From positions 124,001 to 188,000 of the forward strand of contig NZ_LACC01000011.1 of the NCBI RefSeq assembly GCF_000967965.1: a DNA stretch of 64,000 nt. Reading direction: 5' to 3'. Under the pieces are notes generated by a model. That model was not told the DNA's origin and did not search any database. It saw nothing but the letters and a program-made list of their open reading frames with translations. Source of the stretch: Pseudomonas fluorescens. GTDB taxonomy: Bacteria > Pseudomonadota > Gammaproteobacteria > Pseudomonadales > Pseudomonadaceae. Numbering within the stretch: the stretch's first letter is position 1; every line of letters begins with the position of its first letter. A program made the translations under genes and the position numbers. Shown in pieces: positions 19,801-27,267 of this stretch.

Positions 19801-20475
19801 ATGAGTATTCGCGATTGGCCGGCGACGGAACGGCCGCGGGAGAGGTTGCTTGAACAGGGTGCGGGAAGCCTTTCGGACGCCGAACTGCTGGCGATCTTTT
19901 TACGTACGGGCGTGGTGGGTAAAAGTGCAGTAGATCTGGCGCGACACCTGTTGAATCAGTTTGGCAGCCTGCGTTTGCTGCTTGAGGCCGATCAGGAAAC
20001 GTTCAGCAAGCAGCTGGGACTTGGGCCGGCGAAATTTGCACAGTTGCAGGCTGCGCAAGAAATGAGCAGGCGCCATCTGGCCGAGCGAGCGCGCCAAAAA
20101 TCGGCACTGGAGAATCCGCACGCGGTTCGTGAGTACCTGAAATCGATGCTGCGCCACGAGCCGCACGAGGTGTTTGGGTGTCTGTTTCTCGATTCCAGGC
20201 ATCAGGTACTGGCGTTTGAGACGCTGTTTCGCGGCTCCATCGACAACACCAGTGTTCATCCGCGAGAGGTGGTCAAGCGTGCCCTGGCCAACAACGCAGC
20301 AGCATTGATCCTCTGCCACAACCATCCGTCGGGCAACACCGACCCCAGTCAGTCCGACCGGGTGCTGACCAATCGCCTGCAAAAGGCGCTGGAGTTGATT
20401 GACGTGCGGGTGCTCGACCATTTCATCATCGGCGACGGCGATCCGTTGTCGATGGCTGAGTATGGGTGGATTTAG
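19801..20475 (+). CDS. radC: RadC family JAB-domain protein (YicR-like)
   Basis: The protein has an N-terminal helix-hairpin-helix region (about residues 1-95) and a C-terminal JAB/MPN domain whose metal motif is [14 protein letters not shown]. At 224 residues it matches the family. Despite the name, a role in DNA repair is doubtful and its molecular role is unknown; RadC homologues have been linked to competence and mobile elements. GGGAGG precedes the ATG. It is divergent from coaBC. Confidence 0.93.
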   Translation: MSIRDWPATERPRERLLEQGAGSLSDAELLAIFLRTGVVGKSAVDLARHLLNQFGSLRLLLEADQETFSKQLGLGPAKFAQLQAAQEMSRRHLAERARQKSALENPHAVREYLKSMLRHEPHEVFGCLFLDSRHQVLAFETLFRGSIDNTSVHPREVVKRALANNAAALILCHNHPSGNTDPSQSDRVLTNRLQKALELIDVRVLDHFIIGDGDPLSMAEYGWI

Positions 20476-20498
20476 ATCTGGTGGGGGAATGCAGAACC

Positions 20499-20589
20499 CT
20501 GTGGGAGCGGGCTGCCCGCGATGACGGCGGTACATTCAGTACAAAGGTTGCCTGAAAGTCCGCTATCGCGAGCAAGCTCGCTCCCACAG
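20499..20589. repeat. REPIN, family A, mixed arms
   Basis: The left arm (TGTGGGAGCGGGCTGCCCGCG) and the right arm (complement of TGTGGGAGCGAGCTTGCTCG) are different subtypes of the same REP. It lies between convergent radC and the binding-protein gene. Confidence 0.83.
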
Positions 20590-20608
20590 GTTATGTGTGG
20601 TGGTTGGG

Positions 20609-22195
20609 TTATTTGATACTGACCTTGGAATAGTCCTGCCGGCCGAACGGGCTGACCGAGTACCCCTCGACATCCTTGCGCGTCAGCGCGAACGCAGTCG
20701 GGTGGGCCAGTGGCAACCACAGCGCCTGCTGCTGGATCTGCGCCTGGGCCTGTTCGTAGAGTTTGCTGCGCACACCTTGCTCGCCGGTGGTCTTGCCGGC
20801 GCTGATCAGCTTGTCCAGGTCCTGATTGCAGTAGCGGGCGAAGTTGGTACCGGACTTGACCGCGGCGCAGGAAAACTGCGGCGTGAGGAAGTTGTCCGGG
20901 TCACCGTTGTCACCGGCCCAGCCCATGAACAGCAAGTCATGTTCACCGGCCTTGGCGCGGCGGATCAGTTCGCCCCATTCGATCACGCGGATTTCGGCCT
21001 GAATGCCGATTTCCGCGAGGTCAGACTGCAGCAGTTGAGCGCCAAGGCTTGGGTTGGGGTTAAGCAGGCTGCCGGAAGGGCGGGTCCAGATGGTGGTCTG
21101 GAAGCCGTCCTTGAGTCCGGCCTTGGCCATCAAGGCTTTGGCCTTCGCAATGTCGTGAGGGTAGCCCGGCAGGTTTTTCGCGTAGCTCCAGGTGTTGGGT
21201 GGGTACGGACCGTTGGCCGCCTCGGCGGTGTCTTCGAACACGGCTTTGACATAGCTGGCCTTGTCGAAGGCAAGGTTGATGGCCTGACGCACTTCTGGCT
21301 TGTCCAGCGGCGGATGCTGGCTGTTGATGCCGACGAATGCGGTCATGAACGCGTCAGTCTTTTCGACTTTCAGCGTCGGCTCTTTCAGCGCTTCCTGTAC
21401 GTCCAGAGGCTTGGGCGACAGGGCGATCTGGCATTCGTTACGGCGCAATTTCTGCAGGCGCACGTTGGCGTCCGGGGTGATGGCGAAGATCAGCGGATCT
21501 ACAAGAGGTTTGCCACCGAAGTATTCGGGGTTGGCTTTGTAGCGAACCGAGGCGTCCTTCTGGAAGCGAGTGAAAACGAACGGCCCTGTGCCGATTGGCT
21601 GGCTGTTGAGCTTCTCGGGTGTGCCGGCCTTCATCAGTTTGTCGGCGTATTCGGCCGAATAGATCGAGGCGAAGCCCATGCTCAGGGTCGCCAGGAAGGT
21701 CGAATCCGGGTGGTCGAGGGTGAAGCGTACGGTCTGCGGATCGAGGGCGTCGATCTTCTTGATCAATGCAGGTAACTGCATCGATTGCGCATGGGGGAAG
21801 CCGCTCTGGGCGACTTTGTGCCACGCATTGGCCGGGTCGAGCATGCGGTCGAAGCTGAAAATCACGTCTTCGGCGCTCAGGTCGCGCGTTGGGGTGAAAT
21901 ACTCGGTGCGATGGAATTTCACCTGCGGGTGCAACTTGAAGACGTAGGTCAGGCCGTCGGGGCTGACTTCCCAGCTGTCGGCGAGGCTGGCGACCACTTT
22001 GCCACTAGCCGTGTCGAAGTCCACCAGGCGATTCATCAGCACATCGGCCGAGGCGTTGGTGGTGGTCAGCGAGTTGTACTGCACCACGTCGAAGCCTTCA
22101 GGGCTGGCCTCGGTGCAGACGCTCAGGGCGGCGGCAAAGGCCTGTGGGCTCAGCAGAAGCGGGGCGAGCAACAGCGGTAGGGCAGCGAGGCGCAT
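20609..22195 (-). CDS. ABC transporter periplasmic substrate-binding protein, dipeptide/DppA type
   Basis: The 528-residue protein has a signal peptide (MRLAALPLLLAPLLLSPQAFA) and the full SBP_bac_5 fold. The mature protein begins with the DppA-like pattern SVCTEASPEGFD and includes the GWAGDNGDPDNFL segment seen in dipeptide-binding proteins. It is therefore a periplasmic receptor, probably for small peptides. No permease or ATPase gene is adjacent, so it probably serves a transporter encoded elsewhere. As I remember, the same orphan gene lies beside rpmBG in P. aeruginosa. Confidence 0.88.
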   Translation of the reverse strand: MRLAALPLLLAPLLLSPQAFAAALSVCTEASPEGFDVVQYNSLTTTNASADVLMNRLVDFDTASGKVVASLADSWEVSPDGLTYVFKLHPQVKFHRTEYFTPTRDLSAEDVIFSFDRMLDPANAWHKVAQSGFPHAQSMQLPALIKKIDALDPQTVRFTLDHPDSTFLATLSMGFASIYSAEYADKLMKAGTPEKLNSQPIGTGPFVFTRFQKDASVRYKANPEYFGGKPLVDPLIFAITPDANVRLQKLRRNECQIALSPKPLDVQEALKEPTLKVEKTDAFMTAFVGINSQHPPLDKPEVRQAINLAFDKASYVKAVFEDTAEAANGPYPPNTWSYAKNLPGYPHDIAKAKALMAKAGLKDGFQTTIWTRPSGSLLNPNPSLGAQLLQSDLAEIGIQAEIRVIEWGELIRRAKAGEHDLLFMGWAGDNGDPDNFLTPQFSCAAVKSGTNFARYCNQDLDKLISAGKTTGEQGVRSKLYEQAQAQIQQQALWLPLAHPTAFALTRKDVEGYSVSPFGRQDYSKVSIK

Positions 22196-22463
22196 GGTCG
22201 GCTTCCTTTACAGATCGAAGGCCCATCTGCAAGTGCAGTCTGGAAAAGGCTTACCCTAGTGGGCTCGTTTGCAAATGACTATCCCCTTTTTCATTTTGAG
22301 AGGACTATAGCGCCTGAATTTGCTGTGAGGCGGGAGAGCAAAATCCTGATTTGGCCGGTTGGCCGATTCTCTGCGACGAGCGGTCGCCATCGATGATAGC
22401 CTTTGTCCAAGGCGCTCGGAGCCCGAAAAACGGGGTTTTTGTGAATTCAACGCGCACCGAATG

Positions 22464-22492
22464 TTGTTGCTCTCCAGTCTTTCTGGTATAAA
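22464..22492 (+). promoter_or_regulatory. Candidate sigma-70 promoter for rpmB-rpmG
   Basis: TTGTTG (22464-22469), a 17-bp spacer and TATAAA (22487-22492) form a good housekeeping promoter. Transcription from it would give a leader of about 140 nt. The upstream part of this gap (22196-22463) shows no gene I can support. Confidence 0.6.
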
Positions 22493-22510
22493 GCAGCGCT
22501 CTTTTCTAGG

Positions 22511-22640
22511 GGCCCGGTTCCTTCACTGTAGGTGTAGCCGGTAAGACCTCTAAAGAAACGCGGCGCCTGGCGCCAAATGACTGAGAGATTAAGCGGCCAA
22601 CCCATGCCGGGTTGGGCATGTGGTTTTAGAGGGCTGAGGC
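22511..22640 (+). promoter_or_regulatory. Structured 5' leader of rpmB, possible autoregulatory RNA
   Basis: The leader can fold into an initial hairpin (from about 22514). A long-range stem then pairs CCTCTAAA (22547-22554) with TTTAGAGG (22625-22632). Between these arms are a GGCGCC-rich hairpin and a CCAACCC/GGGTTGG hairpin. The right arm of the long-range stem overlaps AGAGGG, the best-placed Shine-Dalgarno for the rpmB ATG at 22641. Folding would therefore hide the ribosome-binding site. Regulation is inferred, not shown. Confidence 0.4.
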
Positions 22641-22874
22641 ATGTCTAGAGTATGTCAAGTTACCGGTAAGGGTCCGGTGACTGGGAATAACATTTCCCAC
22701 GCAAACAACAAAACCCGTCGTCGTTTCCTGCCGAACCTGCAGCATCACCGCTTCTGGGTTGAAGAAGAGAAACGTTTTGTGCGTCTGCGCGTATCTGCCA
22801 AAGGCATGCGTATCATCGACAAGCGTGGCATCACTGTCGTGCTGGCCGAACTTCGCCGCGATGGCAAGGTTTAA
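22641..22874 (+). CDS. rpmB: 50S ribosomal protein L28
   Basis: L28 is a small protein of the large ribosomal subunit. The 77-residue product starts [20 protein letters not shown], the conserved L28 N-terminus. It is a basic protein of full length. rpmG follows after 11 bp, the usual rpmB-rpmG operon. Confidence 0.98.
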   Translation: MSRVCQVTGKGPVTGNNISHANNKTRRRFLPNLQHHRFWVEEEKRFVRLRVSAKGMRIIDKRGITVVLAELRRDGKV

Positions 22875-22885
22875 GGGAGCTAATC

Positions 22886-23041
22886 ATGCGTGAATTGATT
22901 CGTTTGATTTCGAGCGCCGGTACTGGTCACTTCTACACTACCGACAAGAACAAGCGTACTACCCCGGACAAAATCGAGATCAAGAAATATGATCCGGTTG
23001 TTCGCAAGCACGTGATCTACAAGGAAGGCAAAATCAAGTAA
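22886..23041 (+). CDS. rpmG: 50S ribosomal protein L33
   Basis: This short gene (51 residues) begins [20 protein letters not shown] and ends with a lysine-rich tail. That is the zinc-free (C-) form of L33, since it has no CXXC pairs. AGGGAG lies 7 nt upstream. It ends 19 bp before a strong terminator and is the last gene of the rpmBG operon. Confidence 0.97.
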   Translation: MRELIRLISSAGTGHFYTTDKNKRTTPDKIEIKKYDPVVRKHVIYKEGKIK

Positions 23042-23060
23042 TTGATTTTTCCCTCTTACG

Positions 23061-23096
23061 AAAAAGGCCCGTATCGCGAGATACGGGCCTTTTTTG
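23061..23096 (+). terminator. Terminator of rpmB-rpmG
   Basis: AAGGCCCGTATC and GATACGGGCCTT form a perfect stem around a short loop, followed by a T-run. Confidence 0.92.
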
Positions 23097-23183
23097 TTGT
23101 GCTTGAAAAAACGGGTAACTCTTCAGTCTGATCAAGTCACAGTGCTTCAGTGCTGAGTAGAGCGATGCACGGTTTAGCGCAAA

Positions 23184-23396
23184 TCAATTGCCCATGGTGA
23201 CATGGGTGATGATTTCGTTTTCAACCAGCAGATTGATCCGTGCGGGATTGTAGTCTTTGGTCATGATGAACCCGATGCCCCTCGGACGTACCGCCAGCCC
23301 GGTCTTGTTGGCGAGCTCTCCACGCAGCTCTTCGGAGTATTGCCGGCCGATGTACTGAATGGCTGTGTCCAGGTGTTGTTTCAAATCAGTGGTCAT
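23184..23396 (-). CDS. Small I78-type (peptidase inhibitor-like) protein
   Basis: From the ATG at 23396, which GGAAG precedes, the product is 70 residues. The C-terminal half (VRPRGIGFIMTKDYNPARIN and then a VENEIITHVTMG strand) matches the pattern of the peptidase inhibitor I78 family, where an RxxxPG...TxDYxPxRLN core is typical. There is no signal peptide, so the protein should be cytoplasmic, unlike many I78 proteins. The function is unknown. The gene stands alone between rpmG and the cupin gene. Confidence 0.65.
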   Translation of the reverse strand: MTTDLKQHLDTAIQYIGRQYSEELRGELANKTGLAVRPRGIGFIMTKDYNPARINLLVENEIITHVTMGN

Positions 23397-23535
23397 ATAT
23401 CGCTTCCTTGCAATTGGTGAGTGAGCGAAATTGCTCCCGTCATCCGTCTTGGATGCCGTGAAGAAATACTGGAGCAGCCCCGAATATTTATCACCTGCTG
23501 TACTGTATCGCGATGTTTGCCGGAGCCCGCCCATG

Positions 23536-23564
23536 AAAAAGCCCGTCACCAGGGACGGGCTTTT
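23536..23564 (-). terminator. Terminator of the cupin gene
   Basis: On the minus strand AAAAGCCCGTCCC and GGGACGGGCTTTTT-type arms form a strong stem just after the cupin stop codon. A- and T-tracts make it usable on both strands. Confidence 0.85.
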
Positions 23565-23585
23565 AAGTATTTCGATGATCTTGCT

Positions 23586-23948
23586 TCAAGCCTTCTGTTC
23601 AAACGCTACGTAGATCTTGCGGCATGGCTCCAGCACTTCCCAGGTGCCTTTGAATCCGGCGGGGATCACGAAGCGGTCGCCTGCGCGCAGGGTCTTGGCA
23701 TTGCCCTCGTTGTCACGCAGCACCGAAACCCCTTGCTGGATCTCGCAGTACTCGTGCTCGGTGAAGTTCACTGTCCACTGCCCGACTGCACCTTCCCACA
23801 CACCAGCGTTCAACTGGCCACAAGGGCTGTTGTAGTGGTTGTAAACGGCTTGTTCCGGGTCGCCCTTGAGCACTTTGGCTGCGTCCGGGCGGTAGCGTTC
23901 GGCGGCGGTGGTGGCCTGGCTGAAGTCGACGACGTTCTGGATGTTCAT
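23586..23948 (-). CDS. Cupin domain protein (EutQ-like/DUF861 type)
   Basis: The 120-residue protein is a single small beta-barrel of the cupin_3 type. Typical features are GVWEGAVGQWTVNFTEHEYCEIQ, in which the usual metal-ligand region is partly kept, and a RAGDRFVIPAGFKGTWEV strand near the C-terminus. The substrate is unknown. It is divergent from kauB and may serve amine or aldehyde catabolism by association only. A large palindromic element begins 37 bp upstream of its start and probably overlaps its promoter. Confidence 0.8.
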   Translation of the reverse strand: MNIQNVVDFSQATTAAERYRPDAAKVLKGDPEQAVYNHYNSPCGQLNAGVWEGAVGQWTVNFTEHEYCEIQQGVSVLRDNEGNAKTLRAGDRFVIPAGFKGTWEVLEPCRKIYVAFEQKA

Positions 23949-23984
23949 TGTTGTTATCCCCCGTGATTACGGCGCGAGTGGTGG

Positions 23985-24142
23985 GTGTCCGGTCTCGCCA
24001 ATACTGTTCCTTTTTGACGGCATCTGTTGCTGTCATGCTGCGTTGCCGCTCCTCGCCATAGCGGGCTATGACTCGTCACGGCGCCTTGCCTGACAACAAC
24101 ATCTGCTCGTCAAAAGAGGAACGTATTGGCGAGACCGGACAC
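23985..24142. repeat. 158-bp palindromic element with perfect 20-bp terminal inverted repeats
   Basis: Both ends carry GTGTCCGGTCTCGCCAATAC as perfect inverted repeats (23985-24004 and 24123-24142). The interior continues as an imperfect palindrome to a CATAG/CTATG centre near 24062, so the whole piece could form one long hairpin. It has no convincing open frame. This looks like a non-autonomous, MITE-like or intergenic repeat unit. It sits between the cupin gene and kauB. Confidence 0.75.
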
Positions 24143-24161
24143 TGAAAGGCTCAAAGTCTAT

Positions 24162-24177
24162 GTTTATTAAAATGAAC
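24162..24177. promoter_or_regulatory. Candidate PauR/PuuR-like operator upstream of kauB
   Basis: GTTTATTAAAATGAAC is a near-perfect dyad that includes AATGAACA, the most recognisable part of the E. coli PuuR operator. It lies 166 bp upstream of kauB, just outside the palindromic element. PauR is encoded in this window (36413). The remainder of the gap to kauB shows no gene. Confidence 0.35.
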
Positions 24178-24342
24178 ATCGCAAGGCCGTTTGCCGGTGT
24201 TATGTCAAATATATTGAAACTTCATGTGCGGCTGGTTTAGGGTGGTGGATGCCTTGGGCCGAAAAGCAGGCTGGCCGGGCAGAATTCCTGACAGCGCCCG
24301 CGAAGAACGCGGGTGTCGTATCAATAAGAGGAGGACACTCGC

Positions 24343-25836
24343 ATGACCACCCTGACCCGTGCCGACTGGGAACAACGTGCCCGCGACCTGAAAATCGAAG
24401 GCCGCGCCTATATCAATGGCGAATACACCGACGCCGTTTCCGGCCAGACCTTCGAGTGCATCAGCCCGGTCGATGGCCGTCTGCTGGGCAAGATTGCCAG
24501 CTGTGACGCCGCCGATGCCCAGCGCGCCGTGGAAAACGCTCGCGCCACCTTCAATTCCGGTGCCTGGTCGCGCCTGGCGCCGACCAAGCGCAAGTCCACC
24601 ATGATCCGTTTCGCCGGCCTGCTCAAGCAGCACGCCGAAGAGCTGGCCCTGCTTGAAACCCTGGACATGGGCAAGCCGATCAGCGATTCCCTGTACATCG
24701 ACGTTCCCGGTGCGGCGCAAGCCCTGAGCTGGAGCGGCGAAGCCATCGACAAGATTTACGACGAAGTAGCGGCCACTCCGCACGACCAGTTGGGTCTTGT
24801 GACCCGTGAGCCGGTGGGTGTTGTTGGCGCCATCGTGCCGTGGAACTTCCCGCTGATGATGGCGTGCTGGAAACTTGGTTCTGCGCTGTCCACCGGTAAC
24901 TCGGTGATCCTCAAACCGTCCGAAAAATCCCCGCTGACCGCCATTCGCATCGCTGAACTGGCTGTCGAAGCCGGCATCCCGAAAGGCGTGCTGAACGTGC
25001 TGCCGGGTTACGGTCACACCGTCGGCAAGGCCCTGGCCCTGCACAACGATGTCGACACCCTGGTGTTCACCGGATCGACCAAGATCGCCAAGCAGCTGTT
25101 GATCTACTCCGGCGAGTCGAACATGAAGCGCGTCTGGCTCGAAGCTGGCGGCAAGAGCCCGAACATCGTGTTCGCCGATGCACCGAACCTGCAAGACGCT
25201 GCTGAAGCCGCAGCTGGCGCCATCGCCTTCAACCAGGGCGAAGTCTGCACCGCCGGTTCGCGCCTGCTGGTCGAGCGTTCGATCAAGGACAAATTCCTGC
25301 CACTGGTGATCGAGGCACTGAAAACCTGGAAGCCGGGCAATCCGCTGGATCCTGCAACCAACGTTGGTGCGCTGGTCGATACCCAGCAGATGAACACCGT
25401 GCTGTCTTACATCGAGTCTGGTCATGCCGACGGCGCCAAGCTGGTGGCCGGTGGCAAGCGTACGCTCCAGGAAACGGGCGGTACTTACGTTGAGCCGACG
25501 ATTTTCGACGGTGTGAGCAACGCGATGAAAATCGCCCAGGAAGAAATCTTTGGCCCGGTACTGTCGGTCATCGCATTCGACAGCGCCGAAGAAGCCATCG
25601 CGATCGCCAACGACACACCGTACGGCCTGGCTGCTGCGGTCTGGACGGCCGACATCTCCAAGGCTCACCTCACCGCCCGCGCACTGCGTGCCGGTAGCGT
25701 GTGGGTCAACCAGTACGATGGCGGTGACATGACTGCTCCGTTCGGTGGCTTCAAGCAGTCCGGCAACGGTCGCGACAAGTCCCTGCACGCTTTCGACAAG
25801 TACACCGAGCTGAAGGCGACCTGGATCAAGTTGTAA
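24343..25836 (+). CDS. kauB: Aldehyde dehydrogenase KauB/PuuC type (polyamine-derived aminoaldehydes)
   Basis: This NAD(P)-dependent dehydrogenase oxidises aldehydes such as gamma-glutamyl-aminobutyraldehyde or 4-guanidinobutyraldehyde from polyamine and arginine breakdown. The 497-residue protein has the ALDH fold with VPWNFPLMM, the VFTGSTKIAK nucleotide loop, the general base Glu267 (WLEAGGKSP) and the nucleophile Cys302 (NQGEVCTAG). AGGAGG lies 8 nt before the ATG. The symbol follows the matching locus in P. aeruginosa, as I recall it; substrate range cannot be read from sequence. A PuuB-like oxidase and PauR lie downstream. Confidence 0.88.
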   Translation: MTTLTRADWEQRARDLKIEGRAYINGEYTDAVSGQTFECISPVDGRLLGKIASCDAADAQRAVENARATFNSGAWSRLAPTKRKSTMIRFAGLLKQHAEELALLETLDMGKPISDSLYIDVPGAAQALSWSGEAIDKIYDEVAATPHDQLGLVTREPVGVVGAIVPWNFPLMMACWKLGSALSTGNSVILKPSEKSPLTAIRIAELAVEAGIPKGVLNVLPGYGHTVGKALALHNDVDTLVFTGSTKIAKQLLIYSGESNMKRVWLEAGGKSPNIVFADAPNLQDAAEAAAGAIAFNQGEVCTAGSRLLVERSIKDKFLPLVIEALKTWKPGNPLDPATNVGALVDTQQMNTVLSYIESGHADGAKLVAGGKRTLQETGGTYVEPTIFDGVSNAMKIAQEEIFGPVLSVIAFDSAEEAIAIANDTPYGLAAAVWTADISKAHLTARALRAGSVWVNQYDGGDMTAPFGGFKQSGNGRDKSLHAFDKYTELKATWIKL

Positions 25837-25844
25837 GCCGTTAA

Positions 25845-25872
25845 GGGAGGCCTGTTGTAGAGCAGGCCTCCC
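25845..25872. terminator. Perfect hairpin after kauB
   Basis: GGGAGGCCTG and CAGGCCTCCC form a perfect 10-bp stem with an 8-nt loop, 9 bp after the kauB stop. There is no T-run, so it may be a weak terminator or an mRNA 3'-end stabiliser. Confidence 0.5.
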
Positions 25873-25889
25873 GAACGACGCAGATCCCT

Positions 25890-26054
25890 TGTGGGAGCGA
25901 GCCCTGTGGTGAGGGGGCTTGCCCCCGTTCGGCTGCGAAGCAGGCGCAAAACCATTGCATGCGGTGTACTTGATACACCGCAATTGCAGGTTTTGGGGCC
26001 GCTCCGCGACCCAACGGGGGCAAGCCCCCTCGCCACAAAGGCTCGCTCCCACAG
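25890..26054. repeat. Nested REP: family B REPIN inside a family A REP pair
   Basis: The outer arms TGTGGGAGCGAGCC and GGCTCGCTCCCACA are family A half-repeats. Directly between them lies a complete family B REPIN (25905-26036), with TGTGGTGAGGGGGCTTGCCC and its complement. The layout suggests that a family B element inserted into a family A palindrome. Confidence 0.75.
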
Positions 26055-26096
26055 TACTTTGCGCTGCATATAAAAATATCCACAGGAGCGTGGAAC

Positions 26097-27242
26097 ATGC
26101 GTTGGGCGACTTATTTCGCCGTTTTGGCATCTGTCCTGAGTGTCGGCTTGGCCCTGGGTGTCAGCATGCCGCTGGTGTCGTTTCGCTTGGAAAGCTGGGG
26201 CTACGGCTCGTTTGCCATTGGTGTGATGGCGGCGATGCCGGCCATTGGTGTCCTGCTGGGGGCGAAAGTCTCCAGCCATCTGGCGGCGCGCTTCGGCACG
26301 GCCAATCTGATGCGTCTGTGCCTGTGGGCCGGGGCGGTCTCGATCGGTTTGCTGGCGCTGTTGCCGAGCTATCCGATCTGGTTGGTGCTGCGGCTGATGA
26401 TCGGGGTGATCCTGACCCTCGTATTCATCATCGGTGAAAGCTGGATCAATCAACTGGTGGTCGAGCAATGGCGCGGGCGGCTGGTGGCGCTGTATGGCAG
26501 CAGCTACGCCTTGAGTCAGCTGGCAGGGCCGGTATTGCTGGGCTTCCTCGGTACCGAGCATGACTATGGCTTTTGGGTGGGTGTCGGTTTGCTGATGGCT
26601 GCACCGTTCCTGCTGTTGGGACGCAGTGGCGCGCCGAGCAGCGAGGCCAGCAGCGTGACCCTGCGTGATTTGCTTGAGTTCTGTCGAGGCCTGCCGGCGA
26701 TTGCCTGGGCGGTGTCGCTGTTTGCCGCGTTCGAAGCGATGATCCTGACGCTGTTGCCGGTCTACTGCCTGCGACAGGGCTTCACCACGGAAATCGCTTT
26801 GGCGATGGTCAGTACGGTGGTGGTCGGCGATGCGGTGCTGCAATTGCCGATTGGTGCGTTGGCCGATCGTTTGTCGCGACGCGCGTTGTTCGCCGGTTGT
26901 GCTGTGGTCCTGCTGATATCGAGCCTGGCAATCCCGCTGCTGATCGACACGCTGATGATCTGGCCGCTGTGGGTGCTGTTCGGCGCCAGCGCTGGCGGGT
27001 TGTTCACCTTATCGTTGATCCTGATCGGCGAGCGTTATCGCGACGATGCGCTGGTGCGGGCCAACGCACACATCGCCCAGCTGTGGGGGATCGGTTGCCT
27101 GATCGGGCCGCTGCTGGCGGGTGCCGGCAGCCAGTGGATCAGCGGGCATGCATTGCCGTTGCTGATGGCGGTAGGGGCCTTGGGTGTGTTGATTGTGGTG
27201 TCGCGGCAAGGGGCGTTTGGCGCGGCTGCAGAGCCAGCCTGA
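26097..27242 (+). CDS. MFS transporter, YcaD-like
   Basis: The 381-residue protein is very hydrophobic and has about 12 transmembrane helices in two halves, with a short central loop near residues 180-195 (SGAPSSEASSVT). A charged loop (LADRLSRR) in the second half is typical of the major facilitator superfamily. The substrate is unknown. Its place after kauB and close to polyamine genes hints at amine or drug export, but that is association only. GGAGCG precedes the ATG. The nested REP separates it from kauB. Confidence 0.88.
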   Translation: MRWATYFAVLASVLSVGLALGVSMPLVSFRLESWGYGSFAIGVMAAMPAIGVLLGAKVSSHLAARFGTANLMRLCLWAGAVSIGLLALLPSYPIWLVLRLMIGVILTLVFIIGESWINQLVVEQWRGRLVALYGSSYALSQLAGPVLLGFLGTEHDYGFWVGVGLLMAAPFLLLGRSGAPSSEASSVTLRDLLEFCRGLPAIAWAVSLFAAFEAMILTLLPVYCLRQGFTTEIALAMVSTVVVGDAVLQLPIGALADRLSRRALFAGCAVVLLISSLAIPLLIDTLMIWPLWVLFGASAGGLFTLSLILIGERYRDDALVRANAHIAQLWGIGCLIGPLLAGAGSQWISGHALPLLMAVGALGVLIVVSRQGAFGAAAEPA

Positions 27243-27267
27243 AGAACCACAATGGATCATCGGCTGG

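Noticed and set aside
22256..22450. 64-codon minus-strand frame between the binding-protein gene and the rpmB promoter
   Set aside because: No ribosome-binding site and no recognisable motif; it overlaps the region where promoters are expected.
24205..26130. 641-codon minus-strand open frame antisense to kauB
   Set aside because: It mirrors the aldehyde dehydrogenase gene, which has its catalytic residues and ribosome-binding site, and it runs through the nested REP.
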